From positions 3,534,501 to 3,598,500 of the forward strand of contig CP124529.1 of assembly GCA_029953615.1 (NCBI GenBank): a DNA stretch of 64,000 nt. The letters run 5' to 3'. Source of the DNA: Pseudomonas putida (GTDB taxonomy: Bacteria > Pseudomonadota > Gammaproteobacteria > Pseudomonadales > Pseudomonadaceae). The position numbers and the translations under genes are program-made. Under the pieces are notes generated by a model, which saw only the letters and a list, made by a program, of their open reading frames with translations, did not search any database and was not told where the DNA came from. Shown one piece after another: positions 40,301 through 49,204 of the stretch (the first letter of the stretch is position 1; each line of letters opens with the position of its first letter).

Positions 40301-43300
40301 CGAGGGTAACGGAACCGTTGCTGGCAACGCTGACGGTGAACACCAGTAGGTTGCCGACGGCCGTGCGGCCCTCCACCACGGTGCCGTTGAGCGACAGGTT
40401 GACTGCCGAACCGGTGGCCGTGTCGATCAGGCCGGAGGCGCCGGCTACCACGCCCAGGGCGTAGGTGAGCGTACCGGCGTCATCGGCGCCGAAGGCCAGA
40501 GGAGGTGAAGTTGGCGGCGAAGCTTTGCGTGGCATTGGTCGTCAGGTCCGTTTCATCGACGGTCAGGACCGGTTCCGTGCCGGTGGTGCTGATGCTCGGG
40601 CCGTCATCCTTGAATACCAGATTCTGCCCGATGTTGAGTGTGGCCTGGGCGCTGTCGCCGTCCTTGTCGGTCTTGGTCGCGGTCAAGGTCACCAGGTTGT
40701 CGGAGGTCAGGGTCTTCGAGTCATCGGGGTTGCTGGTGTCGGGATGCACAACGGCGCGGAGCTGGTCGAGGGTAACGGAACCGTTGCTGGCAACGCTGAG
40801 GGTGAACACCAGTAGGTTGCCGACGGCCGTGCGGCCCTCCACCACGGTGCCGTTGAGCGACAGGTTGACTGCCGAACCGGTGGCCGTGTCGATCAGGCCG
40901 GAGGCGCCGGCTACCACGCCCAGGGCGTAGGTGAGCGTACCGGCGTCATCGGCGCCGAAGGCCGAGGTGAAGTTGGCGGCGAAGCTTTGCGTGGCGTTGG
41001 TCGTCAGGTCCGTTTCATCGACGGTCAGGACCGGTTCCGTGCCGGTGGTGCTGATGCTCGGGCCGTCATCCTTGAATACCAGATTCTGCCCGATGTTGAG
41101 TGTGGCCTGGGCGCTGTCGCCGTCCTTGTCGGTCTTGGTCGCGGTCAAGGTCACCAGGTTGTCGGAGGTCAGGGTCTTCGAGTCATCGGGGTTGCTGGTG
41201 TCGGGATGCACGACGGCGCGGAGGAGCTGGTCGAGGGTAACGGAACCGTTGCTGGCAACGCTGACGGTGAACACCAGTAGGTTGCCGACGGCCGTGCGGC
41301 CCTCCACCACGGTGCCGTTGAGCGACAGGTTGACTGCCGAGCCGGTGGCCGTGTCGATCAGGCCGGAGGCGCCGGCTACCACGCCTAGGGCGTAGGTGAG
41401 CGTACCGGCGCCGTCGGCGCCGAAGGCTGAGGTGAAGTTGGCGGCGAAGCTTTGCGTGGCGTTGGTCGTCAGGTCCGTTTCATCGACGGTCAGGACCGGT
41501 TGCCGTGCCGGTGGTGCTGATGCTCGGGCCGTCATCCTTGAATACCAGATTCTGCCCGATGTTGAGTGTGGCCTGGGCGCTGTCGCCGTCCTTGTCGGTC
41601 TTGGTCGCGGTCAAGGTCACCAGGTTGTCGGAGGTCAGGGTCTTCGAGTCATCGGGGTTGCTGGTGTCGGGATGCACGACGGCGCGGAGCTGGTCGAGGG
41701 TAACGGAACCGTTGCTGGCAACGCTGACGGTGAACACCAGTAGGTTGCCGACGGCCGTGCGGCCCTCCACCACGGTGCCGTTGAGCGACAGGTTGACTGC
41801 CGAGCCGGTGGCCGTGTCGATCAGGCCGGAGGCGCCGGCTACCACGCCTAGGGCGTAGGTGAGCGTACCGGCGCCGTCGGCGCCGAAGGCTGAGGTGAAG
41901 TTGGCGGCGAAGCTTTGTGTGGCATTGGTCGTCAGGTCCGTTTCATCGACGGTCAGGACCGGTTCCGTACCCGTGGTGCTGATACTCGGGCCATCGTCTT
42001 CGAAGCTCATTTTTGAGCCGATTTCGGCGGTTGCGGTAGTGACCTGGCGTAGCATGAAACCGCCGATATCGAAGTCGGCATGTTCATTGCCTTTAGCGTC
42101 GACGGCGGCCCCATTCTCGACGAGTACGCGGTTGTGATCCTGTGTGGTGGTGTACTCGATCTTCTGGCCGGCTTTGATGCCGGTGAGGGTGGCGACGCCG
42201 GAAGCAAAGCTGATGACGATGCTCGGGTCATTCACCGACCCGTCCGAGTTCTCGATCACTTGCCCCGTGGCGATATTGATGACGCGAACATTGGTGATCG
42301 CCACCGACGCATCGTTGGCGTAGCCATTGACGAAATTCACGCCAGGTTCAGCAGCGGTGCTGAAGGCGCTGATCCTGACCACGGCGCTCTTGCCGCTTTG
42401 CAACTGCACCACATCGAACGTGGCCGACTTTGCATTGAACACGGCGGTGAAATCGACGTTAGCTTCGATATCCGCTTCGTTCTGGTCCAGGTTGGGAATG
42501 GTCACATCCTGCCGGGCGCCGGTGACGAAGGTAAAACGGATACCTTCCTGTTCCACGATCATCTGGTTGTTGGTGCCGAAGGTGGTCGGCCCGCCCGCCT
42601 GGCTGGTATTGATCGTATCGCCCGTGGTGATGTTGGCACCGCTCGACTGGTCGGCCGGGTCCTTCCCGGTGGCTATGATCGTCGGGTCGGTGATGCGCAG
42701 GATGCCGCTATCATTGACGACGGTCGGGTTTGCGGTGGTGAACATCAGGAACAGGTTCTGGCCGGAGGGGGCGTTGGCCAGGCTGAATACCAGGTCCTGA
42801 CTGGTGCCGATGAACACCTTGTTCAGCAGATTGAGCGCGTCGTCGGGGTTGCTCGTGTCCGGATGCTTCAGCGGTTGGTATTCCACCGTCCAGATCTTGC
42901 CGCCGCTGACGGGCGATCCGGTTTCTTCGATATAGCCCGCGAAGATGATCGCGCCTGTTGGCCCGCCAGCCCGGCCCAGCACGATGTTGTTGTTGGTATC
43001 GGTGTAGAGCAGGATGTCGACGCCATCGAGGGTATCCAGCCCGCTGTCCAAGCCATTGAGGGGCGCGCCAACGCTGTCGGTGAAGCTGATGTCGGTGATG
43101 CTGCCTCCCGGTACCGGGGTGATGCTGAACGCATTGCTCCCGGTGTTGCCGACGGCGCCGGTATAGCCGCTCAAGGCGGCACCTGCCGGGGTACCGGCCC
43201 CCAGTGTGGTCAAGCGGGTCGAGAATGCGGAGGGCAGGGACGCCACCAGGATGTCGTTGTCGTCGGCATCCGAAGTCGGGGTTGGTGTAGCTGTGCCGTT

Positions 43301-43816
43301 CTGCAACGAGGCCGTTTCGTCCAGCGTCACGCTCACACCGGTCGCGGTGATGATCGGCGCGCTGTCTGTGAATGAGGCCGTGGCCATCACGTCATCGGCG
43401 GTGCCGAATACCTGGTCGGCGCCCGCAGCTGTCGCGCTGAGCAGGAAGGTGGCGCCAGCCGAGTCGTCGGGGTTGACGTACCACGAGGTGGTGATGCTGC
43501 CGTTGACTTGGCCGTCGAGATCGCCAGCGCCGCCGTCGGTCACGTACCAAGGGGTATGACCCTCGCCGGAGCTGGTAGCGAGGACATCGTCGGGGGTGCC
43601 CCACAGCTTGTCCGCACCGGCGTCCGTGACATGGTCCACCTCGAATGCGACCGTGCTGCCAGCCGCGAAGCCGCTGGTCGTGACGATGGCGGTGCTGCCA
43701 GGGCTGTAGTCGCTCTGGTCGGTGGTAACGGTTGGTGAGGAGATCGGGGGTAGGTCATCTCCGGTTGGGCTGCCGTGTTTGTCTGTTGGCGAGGCATTCT
43801 TCTTGCGAATAGTCAT
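37388..43816 (-). CDS. Giant type-I-secreted repeat adhesin (three frame breaks)
   Basis: One gene of about 6.4 kb, predicted 2140 residues once extra bases at 41502 (1), 40498-40501 (4) and 38997-38999 (1) are removed. No Sec signal. N-terminal part (about 600 residues) has beta-rich bacterial Ig-like segments and a WTVEYQPL-type region; then seven near-identical 154-residue repeats of the DUF5801/T1SS-143 type (TLTATKTDKDGDSAQATLNI); then a unique C-terminal region ending FDFALVGTTGQRDAF, ITLVGVDIFNS, similar to type I secretion target ends. No GGxGxD nonapeptide series is seen. GGGAGAG precedes the ATG. No transporter genes are adjacent. A cell-surface or released adhesin is inferred. Confidence 0.85.
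38745..41990. repeat. Seven 462-bp tandem repeats in the adhesin gene
   Basis: Units repeat at about 38745, 39205, 39667, 40130, 40592, 41056 and 41520 to 41985, each 462 bp apart from small insertions. Long stretches are identical between copies. One unit carries an in-frame 3-bp insertion (41221-41226, an extra Leu). The outermost, last unit is the most diverged. Copy number could be wrong if the assembly collapsed units. Confidence 0.95.
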
Positions 43817-43881
43817 GGCTCTCTCCCAAGCACTGCCGGTTGTCGAGGCCTGACCACAGGCCTCTGTAATAGACCTCCACT

Positions 43882-43896
43882 ATGGCGAAGCGCCAT
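43882..43896. promoter_or_regulatory. Candidate operator, ATGGCG-AAG-CGCCAT
   Basis: Perfect six-base inverted repeat with a three-base centre, 66 bases upstream of the adhesin ATG on the minus strand, within the 285-bp gap to the efflux gene. Confidence 0.4.
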
Positions 43897-43912
43897 GAGC
43901 TGCGCATCGGCT

Positions 43913-43939
43913 GATACTCCTAGGCTGACTGGGAGTATC
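43913..43939. promoter_or_regulatory. Candidate operator, GATACTCC-N11-GGAGTATC
   Basis: Perfect eight-base inverted repeat with an 11-base spacer, about 100 bp upstream of the adhesin start. The dyad suits a dimeric regulator such as the LuxR-type protein at 36.6 kb, but the binding factor is not known. Confidence 0.45.
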
Positions 43940-44051
43940 GGACTATATGGCCCTGGCGCAGAGAGCCCGAAGACACATAGTCACATGCCGTTCAACACGC
44001 GCTTGCCGTATTCGGCTGCAACCTCTTCCCGGCATCCGTCGCCTGATTTAA

Positions 44052-44057
44052 TATACT
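44052..44057 (+). promoter_or_regulatory. Putative -10 element of the RND operon
   Basis: TATACT lies 45 bases upstream of the ATG at 44102, in AT-rich sequence (GATTTAATATACTTTCC). No clear -35. Confidence 0.35.
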
Positions 44058-44101
44058 TTCCAGTACAAATATTGAATGTGCCCACCGCGAAAGGATTCAA
44101 C

Positions 44102-45202
44102 ATGCTGCGCCATGCCTTGTTCATTGCTCTGCCTGCCGCTGCCGCGCTGTTGCTGGCAGCGTGCGGCCAGGAAACCGCCCCACCGGCTGCGCCGCGCCCG
44201 GCGCTGGTGGTGCAGCCGCAGCCGGCCGAAGCCGCTGCCGACAGTTACCCCGGCGAAGTGCGTGCGCGCTTCGAGCCGGAACTGGCTTTCCGCATTGGCG
44301 GTAAGGTCAGCAAACGCCTGGTCGAGGAGGGGCAGCGGGTCAAGGCCAACCAACCGCTGGCCGAACTGGACCCGCAGGACGTGCGCCTGCAACTGGAAGC
44401 CAACCGTGCTCAGTTGACGGCCGCCGAAGCCAACCTTTCGCTGGTGCGCGCCGAGCGCGACCGCTACCAGAAGCTGCTTGACCGGCAGATGGTCAGCCAT
44501 TCCCAGTACGACAATGCCGAAAACCTCTACCGCGCCGGCCTGGCCAGGCTGAAACAGGCCAAGGCCGAGTTCGACGTGGCTGGCAACCAGGCCGAATATG
44601 CTGTGCTGCGCGCACCACAAGCCGGGGTAATAGCCAAGCGCCAGGTCGAAGTGGGCCAGGTGGTTGCCGCAGGGCAGACCGTGTTCACCCTGGCCGCCGA
44701 TGGCGAGCGGGAAGTAGTCATCGGTCTGCCGGAGCAGCAGTTCGCCCGCTTTGCCGTGGGGCAGCCGGTGAGCGTTGAGCTATGGTCGCACCCGCAAGAG
44801 CGCTTCCAGGGGCGGATCCGCGAGCTGTCACCGGCCGCCGACCCGCGTTCGCGCACTTTCGCTGCCCGCATTGCCTTTACCTCGGCCGCTACACCGGCGG
44901 AGTTGGGCCAGAGCGCCCGGGTGTTCATCGCCCACGAAGGGGTGATCCCGCTGGCGGTTCCCCTGTCGGCAGTCACTGCGGAAAACGGCCAGGCCTACGT
45001 CTGGCGGGTCAACAAAGACAGCCGCCTGGAGCGGGCAGTGGTACGCCTGGGGGCCTACGGCGCCGACAGCGTACCCGTGCTCGAAGGCCTCGCCCCCGGC
45101 GACTGGGTCGTCGCCGCGGGAGGCCATGTATTGCGCGAGGGCCAGGAAGTACGCCCCGTGGACCGTACCAACCGCGTAGTGAACCTGACGGCCAAGGAGT
45201 AA
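44102..45202 (+). CDS. RND efflux membrane fusion protein (lipoprotein)
   Basis: Periplasmic adaptor of 366 residues: signal peptide with lipobox LLAAC (Cys21); barrel-sandwich (lipoyl-like) segments AFRIGGKVSKRLVEEGQRVK and LRAPQAGVIAKRQVEVGQVV flanking a coiled coil; then beta-barrel and membrane-proximal domains. AAAGGA precedes the ATG. The pump gene starts six bases after the stop. No outer-membrane channel gene follows, so it likely uses a shared TolC-type porin. Substrates not predictable. Confidence 0.92.
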   Translation: MLRHALFIALPAAAALLLAACGQETAPPAAPRPALVVQPQPAEAAADSYPGEVRARFEPELAFRIGGKVSKRLVEEGQRVKANQPLAELDPQDVRLQLEANRAQLTAAEANLSLVRAERDRYQKLLDRQMVSHSQYDNAENLYRAGLARLKQAKAEFDVAGNQAEYAVLRAPQAGVIAKRQVEVGQVVAAGQTVFTLAADGEREVVIGLPEQQFARFAVGQPVSVELWSHPQERFQGRIRELSPAADPRSRTFAARIAFTSAATPAELGQSARVFIAHEGVIPLAVPLSAVTAENGQAYVWRVNKDSRLERAVVRLGAYGADSVPVLEGLAPGDWVVAAGGHVLREGQEVRPVDRTNRVVNLTAKE

Positions 45203-45208
45203 GTCCCG

Positions 45209-48200
45209 ATGGGTTTCAACCTTTCTGCCTGGGCGCTGCGCAACCGCCAGATCGTCCTGTTCCTGATGATCCTGCTGGCAGCCATTGGCGCCATGTCCTA
45301 CACCAAGCTCGGCCAGAGCGAAGACCCACCGTTCACCTTCAAGGCCATGGTCATCCGTACCCTATGGCCCGGTGCTACCGCCGAGGAAGTGTCGCGCCAG
45401 GTCACCGAGCGCATCGAGAAGAAGCTGATGGAAACCGGCGAGTACGAGCGGATCGTCTCGTTCTCTCGCCCTGGCGAATCGCAGGTTACCTTCATGGCCC
45501 GCGACTCGCTGCATTCCAAGGACATTCCCGAGCTGTGGTACCAGATCCGCAAAAAGGTCGCGGACATCCGCCACACCTTGCCGCCGGAAATCCAGGGCCC
45601 GTTCTTCAACGACGAGTTCGGCACCACCTTTGGCAACATCTACGCGCTGACCGGCGAGGGCTTCGACTACGCGGTGCTCAAGGACTACGCCGACCGTATC
45701 CAGATCCAGCTGCAGCGGGTCAAGGACGTGGGCAAGGTCGAGCTGATCGGCCTGCAGGACGAAAAAGTCTGGATCGAGCTGTCCAACCTCAAGCTGGCCA
45801 CCCTCGGCGTGCCGCTGGAGGCTGTGCAGCAGGCCCTGCGCGAGCAGAATGCGGTGAGCACCGCCGGCTTCTACGAGACGCCCAGCGAGCGCCTGCAATT
45901 GCGGGTTAGCGGGCGCTTCGACAGCGTCGAGCAGATTCGCCAGTTCCCCATTCGCGTCGGTGACCGCACTTTCCGCATAAGCGATGTGGCGGAGGTGCAC
46001 CGCGGCTTCAACGACCCACCCGCACCGCGCATGCGCTTCATGGGCGAGGATGCCATCGGCCTGGCGGTGTCGATGAAGGACGGCGGTGACATCCTAGTGT
46101 TGGGCAAGGCCCTGGAAAGCGAGTTCGAACGCCTGGCACGCAGCCTGCCGGCCGGTATGGAGTTGCGCAAGGTCTCGGACCAGCCGGCGGCGGTCAAGGC
46201 TGGTGTGGGCGAATTCGTCCAGGTGCTGGTCGAAGCGTTGGTCATCGTGTTGCTGGTGAGCTTCTTCTCCCTGGGCCTGCGTACTGGCCTGGTGGTGGCG
46301 CTGGCCATCCCGCTGGTGCTGGCCATGACCTTCGCCGCCATGCACTACTTCGGCATCGGCCTGCACAAGATCTCCCTTGGCGCACTGGTGCTGGCCCTGG
46401 GTTTGTTGGTGGATGATGCGATCATTGCCGTGGAGATGATGGCGATCAAGATGGAGCAGGGCTACGACCGCCTCAAGGCGGCCAGCTACGCCTGGAGCAG
46501 CACTGCCTTCCCGATGCTCACCGGCACCCTGATCACCGCGGCGGGCTTTCTGCCGATTGCCACGGCGGCCTCCAGCACCGGTGAATACACCCGCTCGATC
46601 TTTCAGGTGGTCACTATCGCCTTGCTGACCTCTTGGGTGGCAGCCGTGGTGTTCGTGCCTTACCTGGGCGAGCGCCTGTTGCCGGACCTGGCCAGGATAC
46701 GTGAGGCGCGCCACGGCGAGGATGGCTACGCGCCAGACCCCTATGCGTCAGCGTTCTATCAGCGGGTACGACGCGTTGTGGAATGGTGCGTGCGGCGGCG
46801 CAAGACAGTGATCCTGCTGACCATTGCCGCCTTTGTCGGCAGCATCCTGCTGTTCCGTTTTGTGCCCCAGCAGTTCTTCCCGGCCTCCGGGCGCCCGGAG
46901 CTGATGGTCGACCTGAAACTGGCCGAAGGTGCCTCGCTGGCCAACACCGCCGAGCGGGTCAAGCAACTGGAGGTGTTGCTCAAGCAGCAGGACGGCATCG
47001 ACAACTACGTGGCCTACGTGGGCACCGGTTCGCCGCGTTTCTACCTGCCGCTGGACCAGCAACTGCCGGCGGCCAGCTTTGCCCAGTTCGTGGTGCTGGC
47101 CAAGTCGATGGAAGACCGTGAGCGCCTGCGCAGCTGGCTGATCAGCACCGTGGACCAGCAGTTCCCTGACCTGCGCGCGCGGGTTACCCGTTTGGAAAAC
47201 GGCCCGCCCGTGGGCTACCCGGTGCAGTTCCGGGTGACTGGCGAGCATATCGAGAAGGCCCGTGCATTGGCCCGTGAAGTGGCCGACAAGGTGCGTGAGA
47301 ACCCGCATGTGGTAAACGTGCACCTGGATTGGGAAGAACCGAGCAAGGCGGTGTTCCTGGAGATCGACCAGGACCGTGCCCGCGCCCTGGGCGTAAGCAC
47401 CGCACACCTGTCCAGCTTCCTGCAAAGCTCGCTGACCGGTACCACGGTCAGCCAGTACCGTGAGGACAACGAGCTGATCGAGATCCTGCTGCGTGGCACG
47501 CAGAAGGAGCGCAGCGAGCTGGGCAACCTCGGCAGCCTGGCACTGCCGACCGACAACGGCCAGAGCGTGGCGCTGTCGCAGGTGGCGACCCTGGAGTACG
47601 GTTTTGAAGAGGGCATCATCTGGCACCGCAACCGCTTGCCGACCGTGACCGTGCGTGCCGATATCTACGACAAGGAGCAACCGGCGACGTTGGTGAAGCA
47701 GATTCTGCCGACCCTGCAGGAGATCCGCGCCAAGCTGCCCGACGGCTACCTGCTGGAGGTGGGTGGTACCGTGGAGGACTCCGAACGTGGGCAGAAGTCG
47801 GTGAATGCCGGTATGCCATTGTTCGTGGTGGTGGTGCTGAGCTTGCTGATGATTCAGCTGCGCAGCTTCTCGCGCACGGTGATGGTGTTCCTCACCGCGC
47901 CGTTGGGATTGATTGGCGTGACCCTGTTCCTGTTGGTGTTCCGTCAGCCGTTCGGCTTTGTCGCCATGCTCGGCACCATTGCCCTGGCGGGAATGATCAT
48001 GCGCAACTCGGTGATCCTGGTGGACCAGATCGAGCAGGATATCGCGGCGGGGATGGAGCGCTGGCAGGCGATCATCGAAGCTACGGTGCGGCGCTTCCGG
48101 CCAATCGTGCTGACTGCGCTGGCGGCGGTGCTGGCGATGATTCCGTTGTCGCGGAGCGTATTCTACGGGCCGATGGCGGTGGCGATCATGGGTGGTTTGA

Positions 48201-48274
48201 TCGTCGCCACGGTGCTGACCCTGTTGTTCCTGCCGGCGTTGTATGCGGCGTGGTTCAGGGTGAAGAAAGCCTAG
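45209..48274 (+). CDS. RND efflux transporter, AcrB-like permease
   Basis: Inner-membrane proton-driven pump of 1021 residues with 12 predicted spans. Two halves each have one TM segment, a large periplasmic domain, then five more. The TM4 pair of Asp (GLLVDDAIIAVE) that carries protons is present, and the second half has GMIMRNSVILVDQIEQ. AAGGAG precedes the ATG; co-transcribed with the fusion protein. Belongs to the HAE1-type/MdtBC-like group; drug or solvent specificity unknown. Confidence 0.93.
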   Translation: MGFNLSAWALRNRQIVLFLMILLAAIGAMSYTKLGQSEDPPFTFKAMVIRTLWPGATAEEVSRQVTERIEKKLMETGEYERIVSFSRPGESQVTFMARDSLHSKDIPELWYQIRKKVADIRHTLPPEIQGPFFNDEFGTTFGNIYALTGEGFDYAVLKDYADRIQIQLQRVKDVGKVELIGLQDEKVWIELSNLKLATLGVPLEAVQQALREQNAVSTAGFYETPSERLQLRVSGRFDSVEQIRQFPIRVGDRTFRISDVAEVHRGFNDPPAPRMRFMGEDAIGLAVSMKDGGDILVLGKALESEFERLARSLPAGMELRKVSDQPAAVKAGVGEFVQVLVEALVIVLLVSFFSLGLRTGLVVALAIPLVLAMTFAAMHYFGIGLHKISLGALVLALGLLVDDAIIAVEMMAIKMEQGYDRLKAASYAWSSTAFPMLTGTLITAAGFLPIATAASSTGEYTRSIFQVVTIALLTSWVAAVVFVPYLGERLLPDLARIREARHGEDGYAPDPYASAFYQRVRRVVEWCVRRRKTVILLTIAAFVGSILLFRFVPQQFFPASGRPELMVDLKLAEGASLANTAERVKQLEVLLKQQDGIDNYVAYVGTGSPRFYLPLDQQLPAASFAQFVVLAKSMEDRERLRSWLISTVDQQFPDLRARVTRLENGPPVGYPVQFRVTGEHIEKARALAREVADKVRENPHVVNVHLDWEEPSKAVFLEIDQDRARALGVSTAHLSSFLQSSLTGTTVSQYREDNELIEILLRGTQKERSELGNLGSLALPTDNGQSVALSQVATLEYGFEEGIIWHRNRLPTVTVRADIYDKEQPATLVKQILPTLQEIRAKLPDGYLLEVGGTVEDSERGQKSVNAGMPLFVVVVLSLLMIQLRSFSRTVMVFLTAPLGLIGVTLFLLVFRQPFGFVAMLGTIALAGMIMRNSVILVDQIEQDIAAGMERWQAIIEATVRRFRPIVLTALAAVLAMIPLSRSVFYGPMAVAIMGGLIVATVLTLLFLPALYAAWFRVKKA

Positions 48275-48286
48275 CGGCTTTCACCG

Positions 48287-48387
48287 CCCTGTAGGAGCAG
48301 CCTTGTGCTGCGAAGAGGCCGGTACAGCAACATGAATTTTCATTTGCTGCCCCGGCCTCTTCGCAGCACAAGGCTGCTCCTACAGGG
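48287..48387. repeat. Perfect 36-bp inverted repeat
   Basis: Arms 48287-48322 and 48352-48387 are exact complements (CCCTGTAGGAGCAGCCTTGT). It shares the TGTAGGAGC end with the repeat at 1676-1792, defining a second palindrome family. Lies between convergent genes. Confidence 0.9.
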
Positions 48388-48404
48388 AATTGCGACAACC
48401 GGAA

Positions 48405-49091
48405 TCAGAGGGCGCCGAAGACCTTCTTGGCCAGGCTGGTAGCCGCTTCAGCCGGGTTCTGGCGAATGCTCTGTTCCTGTTTGGCAATCATCTCGAACAG
48501 GCCATCCAGTGCCTTCTCGGTCACGTAGTTCTCGATATTGGCGTCATCCTTGACCAGCCCCAGGCCTTTGGCCTGTGCAGCGAAGGCATTGTACTGCTGG
48601 GCCACGCCAACCTTGTCGGTAGCCTGCTTGACGATCGGCAGGAACCTGGCGCGGATCTGCTCGCGGCTGCTCTTGTTCAGGTACTGGGTGGCCGAGTCGT
48701 CGCCGCCGCTGAGGATGCCCTTGGCGTCGGTCACGCTCATGTTCTTCACGGCATCCACCAGAATCGCCTGGGCCTGCGGCACGGCAGCTTCGGCGGCCTT
48801 GTTCATGCTGGTTTCCAGTGCTTCGACCTGTTCACCCTTGCCGAACATCTTCATCGCTTTGGCCGCCTTGCCAAGATTGCCCGGCAGTTCGATGCGCACG
48901 TCCGGGTTGTTGCTGAAACCGCCCGGGGTGCTCAGCTGCTTGACCGCCAGTTGTGCGCCTTGGGTCAGGGCATCTTTCAGGCCGCCGGTGGCGTCCTTCT
49001 GGCTCAGGTCACCCAGCGACAGGGCCAGGGCGCTGGCCGACAGCATCAGGCCGGCGCACAGGGTGGTGAAGCGCAGGGAAGTGCGGATCAT
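48405..49091 (-). CDS. DUF4197 domain protein, exported
   Basis: Product of 228 residues with a Sec signal peptide (MIRTSLRFTTLCAGLMLSAS) and a DUF4197 helical domain (GLKDALTQGAQLAVKQLS, TEKALDGLFEMIAKQEQSIR). AAGGAAAG precedes the ATG at 49091; an upstream in-frame Met is not a signal start. Periplasmic or outer-membrane-associated; function of the family is unknown. Confidence 0.85.
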   Translation of the reverse strand: MIRTSLRFTTLCAGLMLSASALALSLGDLSQKDATGGLKDALTQGAQLAVKQLSTPGGFSNNPDVRIELPGNLGKAAKAMKMFGKGEQVEALETSMNKAAEAAVPQAQAILVDAVKNMSVTDAKGILSGGDDSATQYLNKSSREQIRARFLPIVKQATDKVGVAQQYNAFAAQAKGLGLVKDDANIENYVTEKALDGLFEMIAKQEQSIRQNPAEAATSLAKKVFGAL

Positions 49092-49204
49092 GGAGCTTTC
49101 CTTGTAGATGGATAGTCTTGCGGATTTTCGCGGCTGATGAAGGCTTGTCAATCATTAGCGGCAGTGCTTGTCGTCAGCCTTGCAGAGCCTGTGACGTACA
49201 CCCA

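Noticed and set aside
39079..41858. Repeated plus-strand frames (about 153 codons each) opposite the adhesin repeats
   Set aside because: They recur only because the adhesin repeat recurs; no promoter or ribosome site.
38745..41990. CRISPR array from regularly spaced repeats
   Set aside because: The 462-bp period is coding and continuous, with no spacers or short direct repeats.
43417..43430. TAAG motif (residues 129-132 of the adhesin), like the LapG protease site
   Set aside because: It lies within an Ig-like beta segment with no recognisable LapA retention module; no lapG or lapD homologue is nearby. Likely chance.
36196..44101. Genomic island with mobile genes
   Set aside because: No integrase, transposase, tRNA target or direct repeats at the ends are visible; only synteny reasoning supports insertion.
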